This document shows positions 34,453 to 45,004 of a stretch of DNA of 64,000 nt, one piece after another. The stretch is taken from contig OY759270.1 of assembly GCA_963662155.1 (NCBI GenBank), positions 51,589,319 through 51,653,318 of the forward strand. Reading direction: 5' to 3'. The translations under genes and the position numbers were made by a program. This DNA comes from Lamellibrachia columna (lineage: Eukaryota; Annelida; Polychaeta; Sabellida; Siboglinidae). The first letter of the stretch is position 1. Each line of letters opens with the position of its first letter. The notes under the pieces were generated by a model. It saw only the letters and a list, made by a program, of their open reading frames with translations. It was not told where the DNA came from and did not search any database.

Positions 34453-34596
34453 CCTTAGGGTGAACACAGACGTTGAACATCGCACCGTATGTGGCGATCT
34501 TTGAATCGTTGTTACAACCGCAAACATTGTTCGCACATATCAGGTTTGGCTCCTGCCTACAGTCTCTGTTGACGGAGCAGGCATTACCGAACATGC
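34453..34596 (-). CDS. EB-module-like cysteine-rich exon (48 codons)
   Basis: Acceptor catgtttcag|GC and donor AAGG|gtgagt, phase 1-1. Cysteines: ACSVNRDC (x5), CRQEPNLIC (x7), CANNVC (x4), CGC, then a last Cys 15 residues on. It fits an EB-like or related whey-acidic-type repeat of extracellular proteins. Confidence 0.78.
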
Positions 34597-34648
34597 CTGA
34601 AACATGCAGTGATGTGTTATGTGTATTCTCGCACTGAAACGTTTTGGT

Positions 34649-35084
<436 letters not shown>

Positions 35085-35254
35085 ACAGAAAATGCTTAGC
35101 AAGTTTTGCAATGTTCTCAACATATGTTCCCGTAAAGTACCATCATTATTCATAACGTTCAGTCACTGTCATAAGGTTATACGTTCAATGCCCGACGTCG
35201 TGCGTTTGGACGGCTACCGACAATTGCTTCCGTACCGTGGTTATGCGACTGGGT

Positions 35255-35427
35255 CTGCGCACATTCCACGACGCTATGCAGCTGGTTAGCGCACATTCCA
35301 CGACCCTGTGCAGCTGGTCAGCACACATTCCATGACGTTATGCAGCTGGTCAGCGCACATTCCACGACGCTATGCCGCTGGTCAGCGCACATTCCACGAC
35401 TCTATGCCGCTGGTCAGCGCACATTGG
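35255..35427. repeat. 32-bp tandem repeat, about 5 copies
   Basis: Unit cagcgcacattccacgacgc tatgccgctggt with small changes. Confidence 0.9.
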
Positions 35428-35486
35428 CAACAAACGGAACTCGAGTGCGCACCGCCGCAATCCTAGCGGTATTTTTCCGGAACAGT

Positions 35487-35935
35487 TGAGTTTAACAAGA
35501 TATTTAACAAGATTTGCCATCCAAGCCAAAGGCCCAGATGGCAAGTGGACAAGGAAGCCATTGGCTTATCGAGAGTCCAACAATGTTCATCTACTTATAA
35601 CCCGCCCTCCTGAGATATGTGTCAACCTTGTTTTTAAATATATTCACGCTGCTAGCAGTTACACAATCTGTAGACAATTTGTTCCATTCATTTATTGTCC
35701 TCTGTGAGAACGAGTGCTTCCTGATGTCCAATCTACATTGATCCTTTACTAATTTTACCTCATGTCCTCTAGTTCTGCTATCCTTCTTGAGTGAGAAAAA
35801 CATATTTCTATCAATATTTTCATACCCATTCAATATCTTAAAAACTTCAATCTGATCTCCTCTTAACCTCCTTGTCTCTAGAGTTGTTAAACCACATTCT
35901 TTCAGGCGTTCTTCATAACTAAGGTCTCTCAGTGT
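35487..35935 (-). mobile_element. CR1-like retrotransposon, 5'-truncated copy
   Basis: On the minus strand 35833-35591 is an intact 80-codon C-terminus nearly identical to that at 2715-2954 (one clear substitution, NMFK to NIFK), followed by the same 3' UTR. It is truncated at about 35935. Its similarity to the plus-strand copy indicates fairly recent activity. Confidence 0.9.
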
Positions 35936-35967
35936 AAATTATTAAATAAATACTCATTTAAAAGTAG

Positions 35968-36056
<89 letters not shown>
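35968..36056. repeat. (AT)n microsatellite
   Basis: About 90 bp of AT with one gtata interruption. Confidence 0.9.
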
Positions 36057-36199
36057 AAGTAAATAAATTTAAATACAGTATACTTGATGACGCAAATTAA
36101 AATAATATAATAATCTGTAATAATATAATGTAATAAACTATATTGAACATTAAAAAAAACTATAAAAATGAGAAATTGTAAACTATCGTAGCAACCTGT

Positions 36200-36365
36200 T
36201 TCAGTGTCACTGGTCATAAAACAATTTGAACATGTGGTTTTTTAGAGTTCGTTTAAACGTCTGTAGGTCCTTAGTGGCGCGCACAGCAACAGGCAGCCGA
36301 TTCCAGAGTGGGGGTGCCGAAATCCCAAAGGCATGTCTCTCAATCATATGCTTTGAAACCTGTAC
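36200..36365 (-). mobile_element. Non-LTR reverse transcriptase C-terminal remnant
   Basis: On the minus strand the frame reads AFGISAPPLWNRLPVAVRAT and then a basic F-K-R-T-L-K-x-H-M-F tail, the same terminal RT region as at 6908-7105. No upstream RT motifs. Confidence 0.7.
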
Positions 36366-36654
36366 ACTTAGTGTCAAGTGCTGCAGTCTTAAGGAAACGT
36401 CTACTTGTGATGATATTCGTTTAATAGCTGAGAACTGTTATTGTATTTCTTTAATTGCCGTGTTAAGATTACTATAGAATATCAAGGTTATCCTCTGTAC
36501 TGGAATAGTATGAGGTTACCATGTATGGGACACATTGCCTATCGCTGGTTATTAAGGTAGTCATGGGGATATGTGTGCGTTACAGTACTCGCGTCAAAAG
36601 AACCATATGTCTCAAGCAAATCATTCCACACATTCATGTAATCCCACACTCCCA

Positions 36655-36823
<169 letters not shown>

Positions 36824-36874
36824 TGATGTCGTCATGGAATATGATGGACTGCGAAGAAGAAGGGTGGCCATTAC

Positions 36875-36973
36875 CTGATTGTTGTTTGTGTGGAGTGCAT
36901 ACTCCCTCTCTGCATAAATCACCTTCATCACAGGTTACAAACCGGCTGCCGCACAGTTCTCCGACCTTTTTCA
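36875..36973 (-). CDS. Short cysteine-rich exon (33 codons)
   Basis: Acceptor attgtttgtgcag|TG and donor TCAG|gtaatg, phase 1-1. Peptide LCGSRFVTCDEGDLCREGVC: four closely spaced cysteines, similar to the C-terminal half of an EB or WAP-like repeat. The donor GTAATG is weaker than the others. Confidence 0.65.
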
Positions 36974-37065
36974 CTGCACAAACAATCAACAACATCGCAT
37001 GCATTACTAACATTATTTTCGTATGGCTAATTATTGACGAGGATACTTACTAAGTTTTTAGTAAT

Positions 37066-37404
37066 AATTGTTTAGGTAAATAATTATATAAATTCCACTG
37101 TATATAGTATTAGGCAGACATTCGATCAAAATAAATAACTATGCATTATTTATCAAAATAAATAACTATACATTATTTATCGAAACAAACTACCTATAAA
37201 ATGTTGGTCTTCTGTTTACCTTAGTGAATGGCTTTATGTAAATAATAACACTAAGTAATATTTTTGTATACGCTTACTCAACTAGACCAGTTCTTACTTT
37301 TCTCTTTCTATACGGGAGACCGGGACTAGTTGTTGTAATGTTCAGTTAATGTAACTTTTTAACAATATTTATTAATTGCTTAAATAGGGATGTGCCATTA
37401 AAAA
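37066..37404. other. A+T-rich intronic sequence
   Basis: Contains short direct repeats of caaaataaataactatacattatttat (37125-37185). Nothing else seen. Confidence 0.5.
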
Positions 37405-37560
37405 GTAAAAAGATTTAACAAGTTTGCACATCCAAGACAAAACATCCAGATGGCTAGTAGACAATGAAGCCATTGGCTTATCGAGAGTCCTAATTTTTTT
37501 CATTTATATATAACCCGCCCTTCTGAGAGAGTTGTCAATGTTGTTTGACGCTGCTAGCAT
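37405..37560 (-). mobile_element. CR1-like retrotransposon 3' fragment
   Basis: Reverse match to the 3' UTR and last codons of 2880-3055 (tggcttatcgagagtcc, taacccgcccttctgaga, gctgctagcatttaca). More diverged than the copy at 35487. Confidence 0.75.
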
Positions 37561-37659
37561 TTACAGTAGTGGTTACATACCAAGACGCTATAGGCTTTAC
37601 ATGTGAAGCAAAGCGTTCACACGTCGTGCTTAAATCAACTGTATTCTTTTAGTCATTGT

Positions 37660-37884
37660 GCGAGCCGTCGGCGCGAGCCGTCGGCGCGAGCCGTCGGCGC
37701 GAGCCGTCGGCGCGAGCCGTCGGCGCGAGCCGTCGGCGCGAGCCGTCGGCGCGAGCCGTCGGCGCGAGCCGTCGGCGCGAGCCGTCGGCGCGCCGTCGGC
37801 GCGAGCCGTCGCTGCGAGCCGTCGCTGCGAGCCGTCGCTGCGAGCCGTCGGCGCGAGCCGTCGGCGCGAGCCGTCGGTGCGAAC
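37660..37884. repeat. 13-bp GC-rich tandem array, about 17 copies
   Basis: Unit gagccgtcggcgc with a few gtcgctgc variants. Because 13 x 3 = 39, all frames stay open; they are not genes. Confidence 0.95.
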
Positions 37885-38313
37885 CGCCCGAGCGTTTCAG
37901 GTTAACTTCCACTTGGCATAGCCCCTTATTCTATATAGAAGATATTTTTCAAGTTTCATTCACAAAACACGAAAAGTGGCAGCGTGAGATGATATTATGT
38001 GGGCATAGCATAAACAGTTTTATGTAGTTAAAAAGTTAATTTCGTCTTCTTATTTCTCTATTTTTGGACAGTGTGTCCGCTGGTGGACTTCTAACCAACT
38101 ACTGTGGATGGTATCTCCATATGTGTGCTATGGTTTCGTAAGACTACTCTGTAGCAACGTGCCCTGTGTACAACTAGCTCCGGTCTCCCCTATTAGTAAA
38201 TCAGCTACCTAGTGCGTATAACTTTGGGAACATCTACGTGCCGGTTTAACAGAGATTCCTTATCGGGAGATGGTTCTTGCGTACAGCAATGACTTTGCCC
38301 TCAAATGGAGATG
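37885..38313. other. Unassigned sequence
   Basis: Nothing recognised between the two arrays. Confidence 0.4.
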
Positions 38314-39879
38314 CCACGTGTGGACCAGCGCCCTTCACTGCAGTAACTCACGTCTGGACCAGCGCCCTTCACTGCAGTGACTCACGTCTGGACCAGCGCC
38401 CTTCACTGCTGTAACTCACGTCTGGACCAGCGCCCTTCACTGCAGTGACTCACGTCTGGACCAGCGCCCTTCATGCTGTAACTCACGTCTGGACCAGCGC
38501 CTTTCACTGCAGTGATTCACGCCTGGACCAGCGCCCTTCACTGCAGTCACTCACGTCTGGACCAGCGCCCTTCACTGCAGTAACTCACGCCTGGACCAGC
38601 GCCCTTCACTGCAGTAACTCACGCCTGGACCAGCGCCCTTCACTGCAGAAACTCACGTCTGGACCAGCGCCCTTCACTGCAGTAACTCACGTCTGGACCA
38701 GCGCCCTTCACTGCAGTAACTCACGCCTGGACCAGCGCCCTTCACTGCAGTAACTCACGCCTGGACCAGCGCCCTTCACTGCAGTAACTCACGCCTGGAC
38801 CAGCGCCCTTCACTGCAGTAACTCACGCCTGGACCAGCGCCCTTCACTGCAGTAACTCACGCCTGGGCCAGCGCCCTTCACTGCAGTAACTCACGCCTGG
38901 ACCAGCGCCGTTCACTGCAGTAACTCACGCCTGGACCAGCGCCTTTCACTGCAGTAACTCACGCCTGGACCAGCGCCCTTCACTGCAGTAACTCACGCCT
39001 GGACCAGCGCCCTTCACTGCAGAAACTCACGTCTGGACCAGCGCCCTTCACTGCAGTAGCTCACGCCTGGACCAGCGCCCTTAACTGCAGTAACTCACGT
39101 CCGGACCAGCGCCCTTCACTGCAGTAACTCACGCCTGGACCAGCGCCCTTCACTGCAGTAACTCACGCCTGGACCAGCGCCCTTCACTGCAGTAACTCAC
39201 GCCTGGACCAGCGCCCTTCACTGCAGTAACTCACGCCTGGACCAGCGCCCTTCACTGCAGTAACTCACGCCTGGGCCAGCGCCCTTCACTGCAGTAACTC
39301 ACGCCTGGACCAGCGCCGTTCACTGCAGTAACTCACGCCTGGACCAGCGCCCTTCACTGCAGTAACTCACGCCTGGACCAGCGCCCTTCACTGCAGTAAC
39401 TCACGCCTGGCCAGCGCCCTTCACTGCAGTTACTCACGCCTGGACCAGCGCCCTTCACTGCAGTGACTCACGTCTGGACCAGCGCCCTTCACTGCAGTGA
39501 CTCACGCCTGGACCAGCGCCCTTCACTGCAGTCACTCACGCCTGGACCAGCGCCCTTCACTGCAGTCACTCACGCCTGGACCAGCGCCCTTCACTGCAGT
39601 AACTCACGCCTGGACCAGCGCCCTTCACTGCAGTAACTCACGCCTGGACCAGCGCCATTCACTGCAGTAACTCACGCCTGGACCAGCGCCCTTCACTGCA
39701 GTAACTCACGCCTGGACCAGCGCCCTTCACTGCAGTAACTCACGTCTGGACCAGCGCCCTTCACTGCAGTAACTCACGTCTGGACCAGCGCCCTTCACTG
39801 CAGTAACTCACGTCTGGACCAACGCCCTTCACTGCAATAACTCACGTCTGGACCAGCGCCCTTCACTGCAGTAACTCAC
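38314..39879. repeat. 34-bp minisatellite, about 46 copies, containing a splice donor
   Basis: Unit actcacgcctggaccagcgcccttcactgcagta. On the minus strand each unit reads ...cGTGAGTtactgcag..., and the first unit is the actual donor of the EB-like exon that ends at 39880. Variants (cgcctgg/cgtctgg, aactc/gactc) are mixed along the array. Confidence 0.95.
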
Positions 39880-40029
39880 GTTTCTGACACAACTTTTTGG
39901 TTTCGTCGACGATGTAGCCGACGTCACAGAAACACTTCCCTAAGTGACACTGGTCGAACTTGAGGCACGCGCCGTGGTCGAAGGTGCAGTCTGAGTGGCT
40001 TGTACAGTTACCACCGACCACCTCGTCTC
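39880..40029 (-). CDS. EB-module-like cysteine-rich exon (50 codons)
   Basis: Acceptor attcctccag|GA and donor AAAC|gtgagt, phase 1-1. Cysteine spacing C-x5-C-x6-C-x5-C-x4-C-x-C-x12-C (NCTSHSDC...ACLKFDQCHLGKCFC), nearly identical to 32518-32658, so the two are duplicated modules of one extracellular protein or of tandem paralogues. Its donor is the first unit of the 34-bp array. Confidence 0.8.
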
Positions 40030-41105
40030 CTGGAGGAATCAACGTCACATGTATATAACCACCGACGTCTTTTACTGGCACACACCAGGGAATTTTTTGT
40101 GAATTTCCACATATGAAGCCCTTTCATGTCGAATCAGTATTTGTTCTTTTGCAAGTGCACCCATTAAATCAGTGCTATTATTTTGCCAGCGTAATATGTC
40201 GCTAATTAATACGTTAATTGTACTTTCTTATTTCCTTTCAATAGTTTATCGAAACTGAAATCATACCGTCCTACTATTCGCGCATATTACAAATGTTGTA
40301 AGATTATTGAGGATTAGTTCATCACGTCGGCTTAATTGGCTGAAGACAATGGTGAACGTGGTATAGTGTGGGCGAAACTAAGGGTTTCTTTATTCACCAA
40401 GTATTCCATGTGAACAAAGTGCACCGTGCAATTCCTTATGCTTAGTGTTAACGGGGATCGGAAAGGGTGTTTCGCTACTGTTGAACGTAGACCCTGTGAG
40501 GCCGTCACCACAACAGTGGCGCATCAAATAAACTACCACCTCACCATAGTAACTTACCATGGTTGGAGTTCACCATCGCCGCCCCAAACAGCAGGTAAAA
40601 ACACGCTTTCTGCAAATATCATAAACCACATAACAGTGTAGGGGCATACGACAACAAAATACTACGTTTTGACTTATCAGATCATATTACACCAGTGCTT
40701 TACTCGGAATGTGTTTTAAAAGTGGGAGATTCCGGTCATTTCTCTGGTTGACTGAGGGCTGACATGTTAACCAGCGCGCCCGATAAGCGCATGCCAAGAC
40801 TACAAGTGGCGTATTAATTGAGACCAGCACACACAGAACCAACGCACAGTCTTGAACAAACGTGTTATTTTGACAGAAAGAAGACTAGTGTAGTAAACAA
40901 AGACCAACAGATGTTACGTAAGTTGAGTTTGAACGAAAATAGCATGGCCATATCCTATTGGCAAGATGCACACAAATATATTCTCATTTAGCGAGTGAAT
41001 ATTGGCAGAATACCAAACTCGTGATGTAGGATTATTTAACAACATGTCGCGGCCCGTGAAATTACGTTAAGATGCGGTGTGTTCAACAAGGTTTTCCTAG
41101 TAAGT
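40030..41105. other. Intergenic or intronic sequence with old repeats
   Basis: 40690-40830 is an inverted relative of 9100-9240; 40910-41090 is related to 26600-26770. No coding sequence recognised. Confidence 0.5.
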
Positions 41106-41113
41106 CACTGGCG

Positions 41114-41353
41114 CTATGTTCGAAATGAGGGGGATCTGGTGGGTCCAGGACCCCCATAAGGCAAGAGGGACCTCCCATAAGAAAGAAAAATGTGAGCTTG
41201 GGGGTCCCACATTTTATCAAATCTTTTTACAAAAATAGGCGCTAATAGCCAATACAGTGAAAAGGAGATTTTTTAAGACGATTTATTTTTCCTGGGGGGG
41301 TGACCAATACTTTTAGGGAACCCCCCAAGAATCAGTGGTCATTTCGAACCCTG
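41114..41353. mobile_element. hAT-type non-autonomous element (240 bp)
   Basis: Ends ctatgttcgaaatgag and cattt cgaaccctg are inverted copies of a CAGGGTTCGAAATGA-type terminus. The 8-bp sequence cactggcg flanks it on both sides (41106-41113 and 41354-41361), as expected for hAT insertion. Unoccupied relatives of the site are at about 9220-9250 and 26765-26790. It encodes nothing. Confidence 0.8.
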
Positions 41354-41502
41354 CACTGGCGTGATATTCTTAATTGTAGTTACAATGGGTATGTTTTAGT
41401 AACTCTTATAGGTGCATAGGCCAAAAAACGCGACTTTTGTTTCCCTTTAACAAAAGACTCTTGAGATAGATACAAAATGTTCAATAGAAAATAAGGTTGG
41501 TT

Positions 41503-41622
41503 GTGGGAGTAGGTGGGAGTAGGTGGGAGTAGGTGGGAGTAGGTGGGAGTAGATGGGAGTAGATGGGAGTAGGTGGGAGTAGGTGGGAGTAGGTGGGAGT
41601 AGGTGGGAGTAGGTGGGAGTAG
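41503..41622. repeat. 10-bp tandem array, 12 copies
   Basis: Unit gtgggagtag with two gatgggagta variants. Confidence 0.95.
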
Positions 41623-41684
41623 ACTCTACTACCGTCACATGACCTTTCAGATAATATGCGTCTATCTAAAGAAATAACAGTAAA

Positions 41685-41856
41685 CGTGTGCGTGTGCGTG
41701 TGCGTGTGCGTGTGCGTGTGCGTGTGCGTGTGCGTGTGCGTGTGCGTGTGCGTGTGCGTGTGCGTGTGCGTGTGCGTGTGCGTGTGCGTGTGCGTGTGCG
41801 TGTGCGTGTGCGTGTGCGTGTGCGTGTGCGTGTGCGTGTGCGTGTGCGTGTGCGTT
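41685..41856. repeat. (GTGTGC)n hexanucleotide array, about 28 copies
   Basis: A pure hexamer run, unlike the dinucleotide arrays elsewhere. Confidence 0.97.
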
Positions 41857-41924
41857 ACAAAAACTAAAGTATGGAGACACATGTTTGTATGACGATCACA
41901 TTTCGGCAAGCAACACATATCACG

Positions 41925-42067
41925 TCAATTACAGGCAGTTACACGCATCGTTGAATCCTTCTGTTGTATAGGAACAGGATCAGTATAGATGTCGTGCGGT
42001 GTCACAATTCCCTTGGATAAGATGTCGTTGTCACATGAGGCGTTTGAGTGATCACTCCGATAAAGTA
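41925..42067 (-). CDS. Candidate terminal exon (46 codons and stop)
   Basis: Acceptor tagtgttgcag|TA, phase 1 start, open frame to TGA at 41927-41925. The peptide includes SNASCDNDILSKGIVTPHD and ends MRVTACN. It has an N-glycosylation site (NAS) and two cysteines, in keeping with a secreted protein. No family recognised; the upstream exon that would join it is not identified. Confidence 0.4.
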
Positions 42068-42617
42068 CTGCAACACTATTTTTTTAAGCAATGGTCGTAA
42101 CATAACGTTACCTATTTATAGTTATCATTTGCACGAACATATGCCTTTTGTGATTCATTGACATGGACAATTCGGCCCAAACTAATCTATGACTAAGTGA
42201 TTCATTGACGACTTTACCTGGAGCATAGACGTTGTTTGTTGTCTACTCTCCGCCTACCTGACGTACACAAACTGGCCGACCAAAACGTTTTTGTAGCATT
42301 AATATCACCCGTGGTTTCTCTCTAACAGCCCTCCAACCAAAAAAGACCTTCCGCCTCACATTTTACACACAGGACAACGTTGTTCAGTGATGTAGGGGAT
42401 ATTTGCCTTGTATATCCTACCACCATAAATGTCATATAACTGGAGGTACGCAATGCGTTAATAGTCCGACATGTTCAATTGTATCGATAGTTACCGTCAC
42501 GACACATGGAATACGTCTTCATGAATGGACAAGGAGATATCTAATGGATATCAACCCTCAAATTGTGAAGAGGACGCCTTTATGCTACATGGAAAATTAG
42601 TATATCCTATTTGGCAG

Positions 42618-42708
42618 TATAGAAGTACACGGACCCGTTTCCAGTCAAATTGCGTAACATTTGTGTTCGCGTGTGCGACTTTGATTCTGACTGTGATTGT
42701 TGGCGGCG
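42618..42708 (+). CDS. Candidate exon with a transmembrane helix
   Basis: Acceptor-like cctatttggcag and donor GCG|gtaagt enclose YRSTRTRFQSN followed by CVTFVFACATLILTVIVGG, a good single membrane-spanning segment after a basic stop-transfer side. It is the only plus-strand host exon I would propose, and no partner exons were found. Confidence 0.3.
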
Positions 42709-43314
42709 GTAAGTCTAAGCTGAGATCATTGAAACGGTAAAGAGGAAGTAGCATGGTGACAGTGACGTCATACCAGTGTTGTAGACCAGGAAAACATGTG
42801 TATATGTAGGCTGAACCGGTCGATCACCGTGACTTAGTCGTCCAGATCAACTGGTTTTCAATGTCTTCTTTTCTGGCCATCACCAGCGCTTTTCATTTAA
42901 AACCACGAACGAATGTATACGTTGAAAACACATTAAAGATACTAAACTAAACTACATATAAATATAAAGACACGTATAATATAAATATTTTGTGAAATAT
43001 CATCATGGAATATGTGGCGTGCGATATCAGCCCGTCAGCATATACGCTTGTAAGCCCGTCAGCGAATCATTATGTCAGCATATCAATATTACAGCCTATC
43101 AGTCTGTCAGCCTGTCGGTCTGTCAGCTTATCAATATGGCAGCTTATCAGCGTTGGCCTGTTTGCCTGTTAGCCCGTCAGCGTATCTGTCTGCCAGCCTG
43201 TCATCATGCCAACCTGACAGCCTGCCTGCTGCCAGCCTGCCTGCTGCCAGCCTGCCAGCCAGCTGCTTCTGTCCTAATGCTTTTGACTGAAATCCATAGT
43301 TAACAGTGGTACTC
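42709..43314. other. Sequence with cctgtcag-type degenerate repeats
   Basis: From 43020 to 43260 the sequence is a loose array of cagcctgtcagcntatcag units; no coding evidence. Confidence 0.6.
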
Positions 43315-43434
43315 ACCACTTGTGTAATCTTCATCTCCACTCCAGTACTCACCACTTGTGTAATCTTCATCTCCACTCCAGTACTCACCACTTGTGTAAT
43401 CTTCATCTCCACTCCAGAAGTTGTAGTTTGCTAC
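43315..43434 (-). CDS. Candidate short exon with donor triplicated (36 bp x 3)
   Basis: On the minus strand an exon may end AACTTCTGGAGTGGAGATGA...ACAAGTG|gtgagt (peptide VANYNFWSGDEDYTSG). The last 36 bases including the donor gtgagtac are repeated three times in all, to 43315. Each copy keeps the frame open and the donor intact, so the functional donor cannot be told from sequence. Confidence 0.35.
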
Positions 43435-43593
43435 CTCTCAATATAGTTAACACAAATGTTCGCTGCCCTGGGCCGTGAGTGTCACAGTGAGTGGTTTACT
43501 TGTGCCACCTTCGCTCTTGCACCACCGACCAGCACAATAGGGAAGACGAACGAATCGCTGAGGTCCTCGATGACGTGTTTCATACACAAACGT

Positions 43594-43996
43594 CTACACT
43601 GTATGTGCCCGACTATACATCCGCAAATCCAGCCGCGTACTCTTTGCAACAGTGTCGGTGTTTCCCGCTAGAGTGCTTGGACACGGTTCGTTGATTGCGT
43701 AAACAGAATAAGGGGCCCTAGGCTGTACCACACATATGTGAATAGCTTCAGTCAAAAAAACATAGTCGATTGAGTTGTTGACAAGGAAAACCTGCGTGTG
43801 GCACCCATATCCAGTCTGACGTCCGACTATCTCTGCTGAAACTTCCTGGTTGACTTGGTTGATGTTTGTATCACAATCTGACTCACGCGATATGAAGAAT
43901 AGCTCTAGCGATCCTTCAGATCTCGTGAATCGAAATGTATCTGGTATATAGAGATTGTCGCTACGTGAGCCGTGTGTTTGGAGCAAGCTCTCTTGT
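43594..43996 (-). CDS. Candidate exon of a secreted protein
   Basis: A 130-codon minus-strand frame with protein-like composition: SDNLYIPDTFRFTRSEGSLE, then SDCDTNINQ...GYGCHTQVFLVNNSIDYVF. An acceptor-like cggattcag lies just upstream. It has alternating hydrophobic strands and two to four cysteines, suggesting a small extracellular beta-rich domain, but I cannot name a family. It may be the last exon, since no donor is evident before TAG at 43594. Confidence 0.4.
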
Positions 43997-44215
43997 ATGT
44001 ATTCTGAATCCGATCACTAGGTCAGTGGCTTTGTTGTAAGGTCATACGTGTTGTCTACTCCTCCCTTTCTTGACCTGCTTCGTCTCCTTTAATAGTTTAA
44101 GTCTTCTTATTATTATTCACACTTTAGATTATGGCCGTTTGTATATTGATGTCTCTAATGTGTCTCACATGGCATTTTCCAGTAAAAAATATTAAAATTC
44201 AAAAGGGTACCACAC

Positions 44216-44353
44216 CTTAGTGAATTCATATTTCGGTGCTGAATGGTAGGCAACTTTCCACAAGACAGGCGCCAAAATTACGACCTGGTAATCGTAATCA
44301 GCGAACTCCAGTTCATTGAATGCTACACTCGATACGCCCTTCTTGAGAATCGC
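44216..44353 (-). CDS. Candidate internal exon (46 codons, phase 0-0)
   Basis: Acceptor gtctcatatag|GCG and donor CTAAG|gtgtgg enclose exactly 46 open codons (AFNELEFADYDYQVVILAPV and so on to KYEFTK). The acceptor tract is weak. It lies between the signal-peptide exon at 45.0 kb and the frame at 43.6-44.0 kb. Confidence 0.4.
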
Positions 44354-44677
44354 CTATATGAGACATCCAGTGACCGACAGTCAAAAGAAAGACATGGACC
44401 TACATTAATAAATTAACTGCTCAACAGTAGATTAGGTCAAACTTCAAATAAATAAATATTCCGGGTTTACACACTCTCAAAGTGGCACGGTATCCTGTTA
44501 CGTTTATATGGTGACTCAACTAACGCCGTCTCTAGTCTCGCTTTAGCCGACTTGTGCCCGACCTACATGAACTCGCCGTGAAAAGTGTGTGGCGACCACT
44601 GGCGGCAGACACATGGTTTGACTGTCATCCCGGAGTCTGGATAAATGAGGCTGCACAGTATTTGTTCTTCTGTGGAG

Positions 44678-45004
44678 TTAGACGACCAGTGTTAACTTCG
44701 AGTGTAATTCAGCACCGTCATATATATTGTAATATAAAAAAATTACACATGTACTACTACCGCCTCCTGCCGAAGAAACAAAACAGATAAACATATCGTG
44801 TCGATTTACATCGCAACTTCTCCAGTAGCAGATTGGTACGAAACGGTCCGGCAGAGGGGGCAAGTAGTACGAGGAATGTTCTGCGGGTGCTGGCGTGAAA
44901 CCTGATATAGCTGGTGCTGGCGTGAAACCTGATATAGGTAATGTTGTAAATAAGCTACAAACCAATGATACAGAGACAACTGACAGGTTGGCAAAGTTCA
45001 TCAT
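44678..45004 (-). CDS. Candidate first exon with signal peptide
   Basis: ATG at 45004. Residues 1-26 (MMNFANLSVVSVSLVCSLFT...) have the hydrophobic core of a secretion signal. A 9-residue unit FTPAPAISG is then duplicated by a 27-bp tandem repeat (44887-44937). YYLPPLPDRFVPICYWRSC follows. The frame is open to 44678 but probably leaves by splicing near 44750-44770 (ggcg|gtagta). Together with 44216-44353 and 43594-43996 it could form a small secreted-protein gene. Confidence 0.4.
   Translation of the reverse strand: MMNFANLSVVSVSLVCSLFTTLPISGFTPAPAISGFTPAPAEHSSYYLPPLPDRFVPICYWRSCDVNRHDMFICFVSSAGGGSSTCVIFLYYNIYDGAELHSKLTLVV

Noticed and set aside
42403..42600. 65-codon plus-strand frame
   Set aside because: No family, no splice support and ordinary composition.
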